From contig QGVC01000185.1 of NCBI GenBank assembly GCA_003242645.1, positions 1 to 7,144 on the forward strand: DNA of 7,144 bases, written 5' to 3'. The notes under the pieces were generated by a model that was given only the letters and a program-made list of their open reading frames with translations, had not been told where the DNA came from and did no database searches. This DNA is from Pseudomonadota bacterium. Its GTDB lineage: Bacteria > Pseudomonadota > Alphaproteobacteria > Rhizobiales > Hyphomicrobiaceae. Position 1 is the first letter of the stretch; the number at the start of each line of letters is the position of its first letter. Below are positions 1 to 5,967 of the stretch, in pieces. A program made the translations under genes and the position numbers.

Positions 1-393
1 GAACAGTGGCATCGAGTTGATCGCAGCGACGCCCTTGACAGGATCGGAGGTGTTCTTGGTCCGGTCCCAAATTGTGACAAGGGGGCCGACACCACCTGAA
101 GCGATATCGAGATTACGGGAGAGCAGCGCCTCGTTCATTGCCGCGCCACCGGAGAAGAGCAGCCACTCCACCTTCGGGCGCGGGAGCCCGGCCTTCTCGA
201 CATGCTTTTCGATCAGCTCGAACTCGCGCATCACCATCATCGGCAGGTAGCCAAGCCCAGGCTGCTCCGCCAGCCGGATGGTGGAGGTTTCAGCCCTTAC
301 CGTGACGGGGGCACCTACCGCTAGGATGGCCGCGGCCGCAAGGCCTAGCACGCCTCTCCATGCCAGACGGAAACTGCCCCTGGTCCTAGTCAT
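1..393 (-). CDS. ABC transporter substrate-binding protein (SsuA/TauA/NMT1-like), 5' part only
   Basis: The frame is open for 131 codons from the ATG at 391-393 to the left edge, so the C-terminal part is missing. The N-terminus is a typical Sec signal peptide: basic residues (MTRTRGSFRLAWRG), a hydrophobic core (VLGLAAAAILAVGAPV) and a likely signal peptidase I site after VRA (about residue 34). The mature start (STIRLAEQPGLGYLPMMV) and the later NEALLSRNLDIASGGVGP stretch resemble periplasmic binding proteins of nitrate/sulfonate/taurine importers, where the second segment lies near the ligand cleft. A strong Shine-Dalgarno (GGGGAGGAC, 401-409) sits 7 nt before the ATG, which supports this start. 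The ligand cannot be read from this fragment; permease and ATPase genes would be expected to the left. A gap of about 560 nt from the sel/fdh operon suggests a separate transcription unit. Confidence 0.85.
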   Translation of the reverse strand, partial: MTRTRGSFRLAWRGVLGLAAAAILAVGAPVTVRAETSTIRLAEQPGLGYLPMMVMREFELIEKHVEKAGLPRPKVEWLLFSGGAAMNEALLSRNLDIASGGVGPLVTIWDRTKNTSDPVKGVAAINSMPLF

Positions 394-445
394 GCTTCGC
401 GTCCTCCCCAGTTGCATGCTCGAGTGTTGTGTCTATCCAGCTCGC

Positions 446-461
446 GGCTCACAAGTGAGCC
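446..461. repeat. Near-perfect palindrome GGCTCAC-N2-GTGAGCC
   Basis: Two 7-bp arms, GGCTCAC and GTGAGCC, are separated by two bases (AA on the plus strand). The centre is about 60 nt upstream of the start codon of the binding-protein gene. The shape suits a dimeric transcription factor operator, but no known regulator motif is recognised. Confidence 0.5.
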
Positions 462-541
462 ACGCCACCATTGGCGGTGCGCCAGTTTTGGCTTCGACCC
501 ATCTGTATACGATAACCTACCCTCGTAACCGGGGCCGCGCC

Positions 542-578
542 AACCCCTTTCTCGAAAAAAGAATATTTTGAAGGGGTT
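542..578. repeat. Inverted repeat AACCCCTT/AAGGGGTT around an A/T-rich loop
   Basis: The arms 542-549 and 571-578 are perfect 8-bp complements around a 21-nt loop. The loop has its own inner AAAA (557-560) and TTTT (566-569) complement, so a longer interrupted hairpin is possible. It lies in the shared upstream region of the leftward binding-protein gene and the rightward small ORF. No run of T follows the arm on either strand, so it is not a classical intrinsic terminator. It could be an operator or an RNA hairpin in a leader. Confidence 0.45.
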
Positions 579-649
579 AGTTCGAGGTCGGAGCAGAAAA
601 TTTACAAGACGCCCATCTTGTGAGGTTTTTCCCGACCCCACGTGGCTAC

Positions 650-663
650 TTGGCGCACGCCAA
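650..663. repeat. Palindrome TTGGCG-N2-CGCCAA
   Basis: Two perfect 6-bp arms are separated by CA. A related element, TGGCG-N3-CGCCA, occurs at 472-484 in the same intergenic region. Two similar dyads about 175 bp apart would suit binding sites for one regulator, but no named family is assigned. It is about 100 nt before the start of the 38-aa ORF on the plus strand. Confidence 0.4.
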
Positions 664-758
664 TACTGTTAGATCGGGGAGTCACGGACGGAACAGCGTG
701 CTGCGCTGGTCTGCGGCATAGGAGTGGACAGTTCAACGCCACTCACAAGAGGCCCGCA

Positions 759-875
759 ATGTTCAAGCTGCTGACCGCCACTATGATTGCCGCATTTCTC
801 ACAGGGGCAGTCTTGACACTGGCTGTCATCCAAACGACCGAGACGAGCGCTCAGGAGATCGTCGTTCGCCAGTAG
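759..875 (+). CDS. Possible 38-aa membrane or secreted peptide
   Basis: An ATG at 759-761 opens a 38-codon frame that ends with TAG at 873-875. An AGAGG Shine-Dalgarno-like element lies about 6 nt upstream (748-752). The product begins MFKLLTATMIAAFLTGAVLT: one basic residue, a hydrophobic segment of about 20 residues and a TSAQ cleavage-like site, then a short polar tail ending VVRQ. This suits a tiny membrane-anchored or exported peptide; many alphaproteobacteria carry such orphan peptides, generally without known function. The same frame is open further upstream to 642, but that extension lacks a good ribosome site and looks noncoding. It is the only candidate plus-strand gene and stands alone between two leftward units. 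Chance ORF is the main alternative. Confidence 0.45.
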   Translation: MFKLLTATMIAAFLTGAVLTLAVIQTTETSAQEIVVRQ

Positions 876-956
876 CAGGCCCAACTAAGAAAAGACTTCT
901 CTGTTGCAGTTCCTTGTTAGGAGATTCCACTATCTGCGTGATGTGGGATGAGAGAG

Positions 957-1397
957 CTAATTCGCCCGCTTCTTATATGCTCCTTCCGCCAGCCATGCTG
1001 AGAAGGCTGGTCCGATTTCCGGGCCTGTCAGAAGACCAATGCGCCAGTTCTCGTCCTCTGGCCGGACGATTAGCATCCAGCCCGCGCCGAACGGATCGGT
1101 GTTGAGCAGCCCAGGACGGCGCTGCAGCTCTTCATTGGCTTTCACGACTACACCCGCGAAGGCGGCATGCGCCGCGCCGACCCATTTTCCGCCTTCGATA
1201 ATTGCAAACGATCGTTGCACCTCAAACCGGTGTCCGATCCGCTTGGGTGTAAAAACGAGAATTTCGCCGGCCAAATCCATCGCAACAGGTGTGAAGCCGG
1301 TGCGCACCGTCCCGTCATCAAGCGGCTCGTACCACATTTGGTTTTCGAGATCGTAGTAAAGGTGCTCGGGATACTCTTTGCCTTCGACCAGCGCCAT
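957..1397 (-). CDS. GcvH-like lipoyl carrier protein
   Basis: This 146-aa protein resembles the glycine cleavage H protein. FAIIEGGKWVGAAHAAFAG (about 64-82) aligns without gaps to the H-protein lipoylation segment (AVVESVKAASDVYAPVSG type), which puts the lipoyl lysine at Lys71. Further matches are DGTVRTGFTPVAMDLAGEI (28-46), KANEELQRRPGLLNTDPFG (about 86-104, like VNEAL..NPELVN.DPYG) and a GWMLIVRP strand. The ATG at 1395-1397 was chosen because a GAGG overlapping the DsrE stop codon lies 8 nt upstream; a frame beginning at 1427 would overlap the DsrE gene. No gcvT or gcvP is adjacent, so a role in glycine cleavage is doubtful. Dedicated GcvH-like lipoate-binding proteins (LbpA) exist in the sHdr sulfur-oxidation pathway, often beside DsrE genes. 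A similar carrier role here is inference. It is the last gene of the leftward operon. Confidence 0.85.
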   Translation of the reverse strand: MALVEGKEYPEHLYYDLENQMWYEPLDDGTVRTGFTPVAMDLAGEILVFTPKRIGHRFEVQRSFAIIEGGKWVGAAHAAFAGVVVKANEELQRRPGLLNTDPFGAGWMLIVRPEDENWRIGLLTGPEIGPAFSAWLAEGAYKKRAN

Positions 1398-1405
1398 CCG
1401 TTGCC

Positions 1406-1783
1406 TCAGTAGCTCAGCACCCGGCAATCATCGGACATCATTTTTTCAAACATCGCGGCCGCGCCCATCAGGCCTTGGCATTCCGGAATGAGATCCTGCT
1501 CCGTCATGTCGAAAAGATCGAGGTTCGCAGGACAGGCCCAGAATCGCGCTCCCGTTCTATGGGCATCGCGAATCCAGTCATAAACGGTTTTGTCATGATC
1601 CGGCTTCACGCGGATCGATTCGGCGACGCCTTTTCGCATGAGCTTTCCAGCCGTCGCCGTACAGACAACGTCGACTTCGATATCCATCGCTGCGGCCACT
1701 GCCGCGTGGTAAAATGGCGCCGCGAGCTCCTCCGGATTGCGCGGATCGGTATTCAAGAGGACGATCAGCAGTTTCGTTTTCAT
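1406..1783 (-). CDS. DsrE-family small protein (sulfur carrier-like)
   Basis: This 125-aa protein has the DsrE/DsrF-like layout: an N-terminal beta strand (KLLIVLLNTDP), a helix with AAPFYHAAVAAAM, a second strand (IEVDVVCTATAGKLM) and the signature FWACPANLDLFDM with Cys84, followed by EQDLIPECQG with Cys102. Cys41 and Cys120 are also present. In this superfamily a cysteine at the Cys84 position carries persulfide in sulfur relay (DsrE, TusD and DsrE3 types); its use here is inferred. The 35-nt gap from the upstream 154-aa gene and the 8-nt gap to the GcvH-like gene suggest cotranscription. Its ribosome site is poor (AGGCG about 12 nt upstream). Given the neighbouring selenium genes, sulfur or selenium trafficking is possible; a structural role without thiol chemistry cannot be excluded. 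Confidence 0.8.
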   Translation of the reverse strand: MKTKLLIVLLNTDPRNPEELAAPFYHAAVAAAMDIEVDVVCTATAGKLMRKGVAESIRVKPDHDKTVYDWIRDAHRTGARFWACPANLDLFDMTEQDLIPECQGLMGAAAMFEKMMSDDCRVLSY

Positions 1784-1818
1784 TTTCGAGCGACGCCTAT
1801 CGCGCGTAACCGCTTTTC

Positions 1819-2283
1819 TCAGCTCGGCTCGACCAAGGGGATTTCCTGGATCTCCTGATCAAACAGCACCCAGAAAGGCTTGCCATACGTGGCCTCGTAC
1901 CACGTCTCGAATCCAGAAAGCTCGTCAGCGAGATCAGGCGCTGTTTCTGCCCCTTCATTTGGAGAAAGCCCCGCAAATGTAGCGCGAGCCACGCGTTCGA
2001 AACGTTCCAACGTCGCCTTCCGGGTCTCGGTTTCAGTCGTCCAGCCGAGCTCACTGCGCAAGACGGCGAGACCGCGGGCGACGGCGGCTTCCTCGTTCTC
2101 GGCTGACGCGACGGCTTTGGCCACCTCGTTCATCAGGTTGAGGCGGCGGTAGGCGAAAGCCCGTTGACGTTCGAGGCGCGCAATCTCCTCGGCCATACGC
2201 TTTCGGAGCGAATTCTCGGCCTCGTGTGCCGAGGTTGCCGCGGCTTTTAAATGATCCAGGAATGCCTGCGTGGGTCCGGTCAT
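1819..2283 (-). CDS. Unrecognised 154-aa protein with N-terminal coiled coil
   Basis: The function is not recognised. The start at ATG 2281-2283 is supported by a GAGAGGG ribosome site 4 nt upstream and by its ATGA overlap with the selB ORF stop. The frame is open further upstream to 2358, but that part runs through the tRNA-Sec gene. The first half is charged and helical (AHEAENSLRKRMAEEIARLE, then RRLNLMNEVAKAVASAENEE), consistent with a coiled coil at about residues 8-70. The second half is acidic and contains the aromatic block FETWYEATYGKPFWVLFDQE near the C-terminus. There is no signal peptide, membrane segment or cysteine, so it is probably cytosolic. It lies between selC and the DsrE gene in a tight operon, which suggests a partner in formate dehydrogenase, selenium or lipoyl/DsrE function. 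This is guilt by association only. Confidence 0.75.
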   Translation of the reverse strand: MTGPTQAFLDHLKAAATSAHEAENSLRKRMAEEIARLERQRAFAYRRLNLMNEVAKAVASAENEEAAVARGLAVLRSELGWTTETETRKATLERFERVARATFAGLSPNEGAETAPDLADELSGFETWYEATYGKPFWVLFDQEIQEIPLVEPS

Positions 2284-4343
2284 TGCACCCTCTCGGTGGT
2301 GGAATTTGGCGGAGGAGGATGGGAGTCGAACCCACCTGAGACCGTCTGACGGCCCCACCCGGATTTGAAGTCCGGTCGCTCCACCGGGAGCGGGACTCCT
2401 CCTTCCCGAACTGGCGCCTTTGGCGCAAAGAATTCGACGCGCGCCGGATTGATGCGGCGGAAATCCTGGCGGCGGATCGTAAACCCGTGACGATCAAAAA
2501 ATTCCAGAATTTGGATAGCCACCTTACGGCCGTTTTGCAAGCGATCGCGGAATTCCGCTGCCGTGAATTTGCCGCTGGGAGATTTTTCCGCAATGTCGAT
2601 CGCGATTTGCGCCATCTCCTGCACGGTTGATCGCAGGAAGAAGTGATCGTGCGCGATTTCGTCGACGTCGCCGCGGCGCGCCGCCATATGCATCAGCCGG
2701 CGGACAAATGCTTCAGGGATGCCCATGGCACTGGCGATGTCGCGAACGCGCGGCGGGCGAAAGCGCTCACGTGCAAGCATCGGCTTGATGCCTTGCCAGA
2801 TCTGCTCCTCTTCCGGAGAGAACTTGACCTCGTGGCCAGGGCGGCGGACCCAGGTGCGATCGAGTGCGACCTCCCCCGCCTCGATCAGCTTTCGCAGCGC
2901 GGCAGTGAAGATTGGAACCGGGAGCGGTGGCTTGTCAGCGGCCTGCCGCAACTGCTCTAGACCAATGCCAGGTTTTTCGGGGTTCTTCTCGTGAAAAGCA
3001 TCGAGCAGCTCGCCAATACGCTGGCGGAAACGGTCCCAGCTGTGGGGCAGCATTGCGGCCCGGCTGTTTCCATACGGCAGCGTGATGAGCCCCAGCTCTG
3101 ATGTCACGGCCGCGGCCGCCTCTTCACCCATCGCCCGATCCCGGAAGAAGGCATCGAGATCGATCCAGCTTCCAGGCACCGACAGGACGCGCTGGAGCGC
3201 CGTCACCGGGTCCTGCTCGGCGAGGCCGGCGAGAGTTGCGCGCCGTTCCGGTGTTCGACGGCGCCGCTCGGGTGCGCGCAGATCGATGAGCGCACCACCG
3301 CCGATGGTTCGGCTCGACGTCGTGTCGCGGATGATGAACCGATCACCCGCCGCAGCTGCGATCGGGCGCTCGAGAACGAGCTGCACGAGTGCCGACTCAC
3401 CAGGCGCAATCGGCTCATCGCGCAAGAGAACCACGCGGCCAGGTACTTCAGCCGCCGCGTGGTGCACCTTGACCGGGAACCACTGCGTAATGGGCCTCGG
3501 CTCCGATGGTAGGACACGGAGCGTGGCGTCGATCCGCGTCGTCGGCGCATGCAAAGTGGGATCGAGAACCACGTCTCCGCGGCTCACCGACTCCTTGCTG
3601 ATCTGTGGCCCGCTCAGAACAAGCGCACACCTTTGCCCCGCTTCCCCCCGCTCCACCGGCTGGTTCTGGGCGTGGATAGAACGTACACGAGCCTCCAGCC
3701 CCGCTGGGCTGACAATCACGCGATCGTTGATCTGTACACTGCCTGACAGCACCGTCCCGGTGACGGCTGTGCCGAGGCCGGCCAGAGTGAAGGAACGATC
3801 GACGGCAAGGCGGAAACGTCCTGTCTTCGGGCGTGCTCTGACACGTCCAAGCGCCTCATCGAGATGTGCTGCCAGGAGATCGACCCCCTCACCGGTTGCG
3901 GCTGAAACGGGGATGATTTCGGACCCTTCGAGGGTGGTGCCCAGCAGGAGGTTCTCGATGTCCGTGGTGACTGCAGACAGCCTTTCGGGCGTGACGAGAT
4001 CGCACTTGTTCAGCGCGACAACGCCGTGCTCAAGCCCCAGGAGATCCACGATGGCCAAATGCTCGCGGGTTTGGGGCATCACGCCATCGTCGGCGGCGAC
4101 GACGAGCATCACGTAATCGATGCCAGTTGCGCCCGCGAGCATGTTGTGCACGAGGCGCTCGTGACCAGGCACATCCACGAAGCCGATGATTTCGCCGTTT
4201 GGCCGCGGCCAATAGGCAAATCCCAGGTCGATCGTGATGCCGCGGACCTTTTCCTCCTTCAGGCGGCTGGGATCGATGCCCGTCAGCCGCATCACGAGGG
4301 ATGACTTGCCATGATCGATGTGTCCGGCGGTGCCAACGATCAT
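2280..4343 (-). CDS. selB: Selenocysteine-specific elongation factor SelB
   Basis: SelB is a GTPase that binds Sec-tRNA(Sec) and the mRNA SECIS hairpin and delivers selenocysteine to UGA codons. All GTPase motifs are present: G1 GHIDHGKS (7-14), G2 GITID (35-39), G3 DVPGH (57-61), G4 NKCD (112-115) and a G5-like VSAA (about 146-149). EF-Tu-like beta-barrel domains follow ([19 protein letters not shown] at about 174). The C-terminal half has winged-helix repeats for SECIS binding, ending [20 protein letters not shown]. The ATG at 4341-4343 has a GGAGG 8 nt upstream. The frame is 687 codons, against 614 in E. coli SelB. Residues 648-679 are exactly the 96 nt of the tRNA-Sec gene, and 8 more residues follow before a TGA in ATGA overlap with the next gene. 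The family-like part ends around residue 640-647. The C-terminal 40 residues are either translated tRNA sequence or lost when the tRNA is excised. Confidence 0.95.
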   Translation of the reverse strand: MIVGTAGHIDHGKSSLVMRLTGIDPSRLKEEKVRGITIDLGFAYWPRPNGEIIGFVDVPGHERLVHNMLAGATGIDYVMLVVAADDGVMPQTREHLAIVDLLGLEHGVVALNKCDLVTPERLSAVTTDIENLLLGTTLEGSEIIPVSAATGEGVDLLAAHLDEALGRVRARPKTGRFRLAVDRSFTLAGLGTAVTGTVLSGSVQINDRVIVSPAGLEARVRSIHAQNQPVERGEAGQRCALVLSGPQISKESVSRGDVVLDPTLHAPTTRIDATLRVLPSEPRPITQWFPVKVHHAAAEVPGRVVLLRDEPIAPGESALVQLVLERPIAAAAGDRFIIRDTTSSRTIGGGALIDLRAPERRRRTPERRATLAGLAEQDPVTALQRVLSVPGSWIDLDAFFRDRAMGEEAAAAVTSELGLITLPYGNSRAAMLPHSWDRFRQRIGELLDAFHEKNPEKPGIGLEQLRQAADKPPLPVPIFTAALRKLIEAGEVALDRTWVRRPGHEVKFSPEEEQIWQGIKPMLARERFRPPRVRDIASAMGIPEAFVRRLMHMAARRGDVDEIAHDHFFLRSTVQEMAQIAIDIAEKSPSGKFTAAEFRDRLQNGRKVAIQILEFFDRHGFTIRRQDFRRINPARVEFFAPKAPVREGGVPLPVERPDFKSGWGRQTVSGGFDSHPPPPNSTTERVQ
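2307..2402 (-). tRNA. selC: tRNA-Sec (anticodon TCA)
   Basis: A 96-nt selenocysteine tRNA with encoded CCA at 2307-2309 and G as the discriminator base. Visible parts are: acceptor strand GGAGGAGT pairing with CCTCCTCC (7 pairs, then a U-C mismatch at position 8); a long 6-bp D stem CGCTCC/GGAGCG with loop CGGT; anticodon stem CCGGA/TCCGG with loop CTTCAAA; a long variable arm built on GGCCGTC/GACGGTC-like pairing; and a T arm GTGGG/CCCAT with loop TTCGACT. The long D stem, long variable arm and UCA anticodon are hallmarks of bacterial tRNA-Sec, and the anticodon region closely matches the E. coli one. The gene lies inside the 3' end of the selB reading frame on the same strand, so it may be cut from the sel operon transcript or have its own promoter. 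Confidence 0.97.
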
Positions 4344-4487
4344 TGAGCAACCTCCGAACCCGGTGGTCGCCGCTGCTTACCGATCACCAAATCCAATACG
4401 TCAATAATTGTCGCGCGGTAATAGCCCCGACCTACAACTCTCGGGTCCTCACACCAATTCACTTCGATTTGATCTCTACACACACCG
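4344..4487. other. 143-144-nt selA-selB gap
   Basis: Unlike the other short junctions in this operon, about 144 nt separate the selA stop from the selB start. No ORF or RNA gene is seen. On the minus strand a TTGACG hexamer lies in an A/T-richer stretch, but no good -10 box follows at normal spacing. The only certain element is the selB ribosome site, GGAGG, 8 nt before the ATG. The gap may hold a weak internal promoter or leader structure. Confidence 0.4.
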
Positions 4488-5930
4488 TCAGCCTTTTGCA
4501 TGGGACGGCTCTTCTGCGCCGAGAACGCTCCTCAGCTGATCGAGCTGGCCAAGGAACGTGGCCTCATCATCCAAGCATCTAAGATCGAGCAGAAACTCGC
4601 CTTTGTTGATGCGACCGATCACCGGGACGGGCAGTTTGCGGAATGCCGTCGCCAGAGCTTCGAGGCGTGTGCCCGCGCCCTTCCGCTCGGCTGGAGCGAT
4701 TGCGATGCCGGCGCTCGGCATAGTTTCGAGCGGTAAAGCGCCGGAGCCAATCTGACTGCTGCATTGGGTGATGCTGACGACGTAAGCCGGGCCGACGGCC
4801 GCCGCGATTGGGCCCTGCAGCCGCGCCGCCGCAGCCTCGATGTCCTGCTGCGAGCGGGCGAAGTACCTGATCGTCGGCAACGTTTGGTGAAGCCGGTCGG
4901 GATCGCGATAAAGCTTGAGCACGGCTTCCAGCGCCGCCAGGCGAATCTTGTCGATTCGTAGCGCGCGCTTCATCGGGTTCTTGCGGACGAGCGCAACCAG
5001 ATCCTTTCGGCCGGCGACGATCCCCGCCTGTGGGCCACCGAGCAGCTTATCTCCCGAGAAGGTGACGAGATCCGCGCCTTCGGCAAGGCATTCCCTCACG
5101 GTTGGCTCTGGCCGAAGGCCATATCGGCCGAGATCGACAAGAGCGCCAGAACCCAGATCATGGATGAAGGGGATCTGGTGCCGCCGCGCCAGCGCCGAAA
5201 GCTCGGTGGCGGGAACGGATTTCGTAAATCCCTGGATCAGGTAGTTCGATGTGTGGGCCTTGAGGATCAACCCCGTGTTTTGACTGATCGCCTGCTCGTA
5301 ATCGCGAAGATGGGTCCGGTTCGTCGTGCCGACCTCGACAAGGTTCGCGCCGGCGCGGGCCATGATGTCGGGAAGCCGGAAGGAGCCGCCGATTTCAATC
5401 AGCTCGCCGCGAGAGACGATCGCCTCCTTTCCGCGTGCGAACGTGTTCAGCACCAGCAGAACGGCGCCGGCATTGTTGTTGACGATTGCGGCGTCCTCCG
5501 CGCCAGTCAGCTCGGTGATGAGGCCACGCACATGATCGTCGCGCTCGCCGCGGGTGCCACTCTCGACATCGAATTCCAGCGCTACTGCCTCGCGCATGGC
5601 CATGACGGCGGCTTCGATAGCGGCCTCAGGCAAAATCGCCCGCCCGAGGTTCGTATGCAGGACGGTACCCGTGAGATTGAAGACGCGACGTACGCTGGGC
5701 GCCTGCTCGCGCTCGAGCAGCTTCAGGGCCTCTGCAGCCACGGCCTGCTTATCGGGCAAGTTCGTTCCGGAGAACCCGCGCGTCCGCCGAATGTCATCGA
5801 GCACGCGCCGCACCGCCTTCACGGTCGCCTCGTGGCCGAAACGCTCGGTGGCGGCTGCACCAACGTCAGTTCGCAACACCTGCTCGACAGATGGCAGACG
5901 TGCTGGCGGCGTGGAAAGCGTGTCGTTCAT
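4488..5930 (-). CDS. selA: L-seryl-tRNA(Sec) selenium transferase
   Basis: SelA is a cytosolic PLP enzyme, a homodecamer in bacteria, that converts Ser-tRNA(Sec) to Sec-tRNA(Sec) using selenophosphate. The PLP lysine is in TFSGDKLLGGPQAG; with the chosen start it is Lys295, the same number as in E. coli SelA. Other family segments are NLTGTVLHTNLGRAILPEAA, VNNNAGAVLLVLNT, VSRGELIEIGGSFRLPDIM, VGTTNRTHLRDYE and HDLGSGAL. The ATG at 5928-5930 gives 480 aa and the normal N-terminus (MNDTLSTPPARLPSVEQVLR, matching the LPAIDRLLR type of E. coli). A TTG at 5978 would add 16 unfamiliar residues and overlap fdhE. The ribosome site is weak (GCGAG about 8-9 nt upstream), so coupling to fdhE, which ends 37 nt before, is possible. 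selD is not in the window. Confidence 0.96.
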   Translation of the reverse strand: MNDTLSTPPARLPSVEQVLRTDVGAAATERFGHEATVKAVRRVLDDIRRTRGFSGTNLPDKQAVAAEALKLLEREQAPSVRRVFNLTGTVLHTNLGRAILPEAAIEAAVMAMREAVALEFDVESGTRGERDDHVRGLITELTGAEDAAIVNNNAGAVLLVLNTFARGKEAIVSRGELIEIGGSFRLPDIMARAGANLVEVGTTNRTHLRDYEQAISQNTGLILKAHTSNYLIQGFTKSVPATELSALARRHQIPFIHDLGSGALVDLGRYGLRPEPTVRECLAEGADLVTFSGDKLLGGPQAGIVAGRKDLVALVRKNPMKRALRIDKIRLAALEAVLKLYRDPDRLHQTLPTIRYFARSQQDIEAAAARLQGPIAAAVGPAYVVSITQCSSQIGSGALPLETMPSAGIAIAPAERKGAGTRLEALATAFRKLPVPVIGRINKGEFLLDLRCLDDEATFLGQLDQLRSVLGAEEPSHAKG

Positions 5931-5967
5931 CGTCCGCGCTCGCTGGTCGCCCCGAACAAGGGGCACG

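Larger units (their letters stand above)
394..758. other. Noncoding upstream region with several inverted repeats
   Basis: No convincing gene is seen in these 365 nt. A minus-strand frame at 390-641 is open, but its product is rich in Arg/Gly/Trp, resembles no family I know and overlaps the start of the binding-protein gene. The stretch must carry the promoter of the leftward binding-protein gene and perhaps of the rightward small ORF. It contains inverted repeats at 446-461, 471-484, 542-578, 604-621 and 650-663, listed separately where clear. No consensus -35/-10 pair stood out on either strand. The part around 550-605 is much more A/T-rich than the flanking genes. Confidence 0.6.

Noticed and set aside
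604..630. Intrinsic terminator: ACAAGA/TCTTGT hairpin followed by a T-run
   Set aside because: The stem is only 6 bp and A/T-rich, the T-run starts 4 nt after it, and no plus-strand gene ends just upstream.
390..641. 83-aa minus-strand ORF upstream of the binding-protein gene
   Set aside because: It has no ribosome site, its composition looks like noncoding DNA, it spans the inverted repeats, and it overlaps the real start at 393.
876..956. Bidirectional terminator between the small ORF and the GcvH-like gene
   Set aside because: Only a weak 4-bp AGAA/TTCT pairing is visible, with no adequate stem or U-run.
1406..1408. In-frame UGA read as selenocysteine at the end of the DsrE gene
   Set aside because: The protein already has the family's full length, and the downstream gene's ribosome site overlaps this stop; no SECIS-like hairpin was noticed.
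2283..2310. Integration (att) site at the 3' end of selC, as for islands in E. coli
   Set aside because: The tRNA is followed within 24 nt by the operon's next gene, and no integrase or repeat of the tRNA 3' end was seen.
2051..2593. 180-aa minus-strand ORF across the selB end and selC
   Set aside because: It is out of frame with selB and the 154-aa gene and contains tRNA sequence; its product has shadow-like Arg/Ser composition.
3082..4116. 344-aa plus-strand ORF
   Set aside because: It is antisense to selB, rich in Arg/Ser/Pro as expected of a shadow frame in GC-rich DNA, and has no family resemblance.
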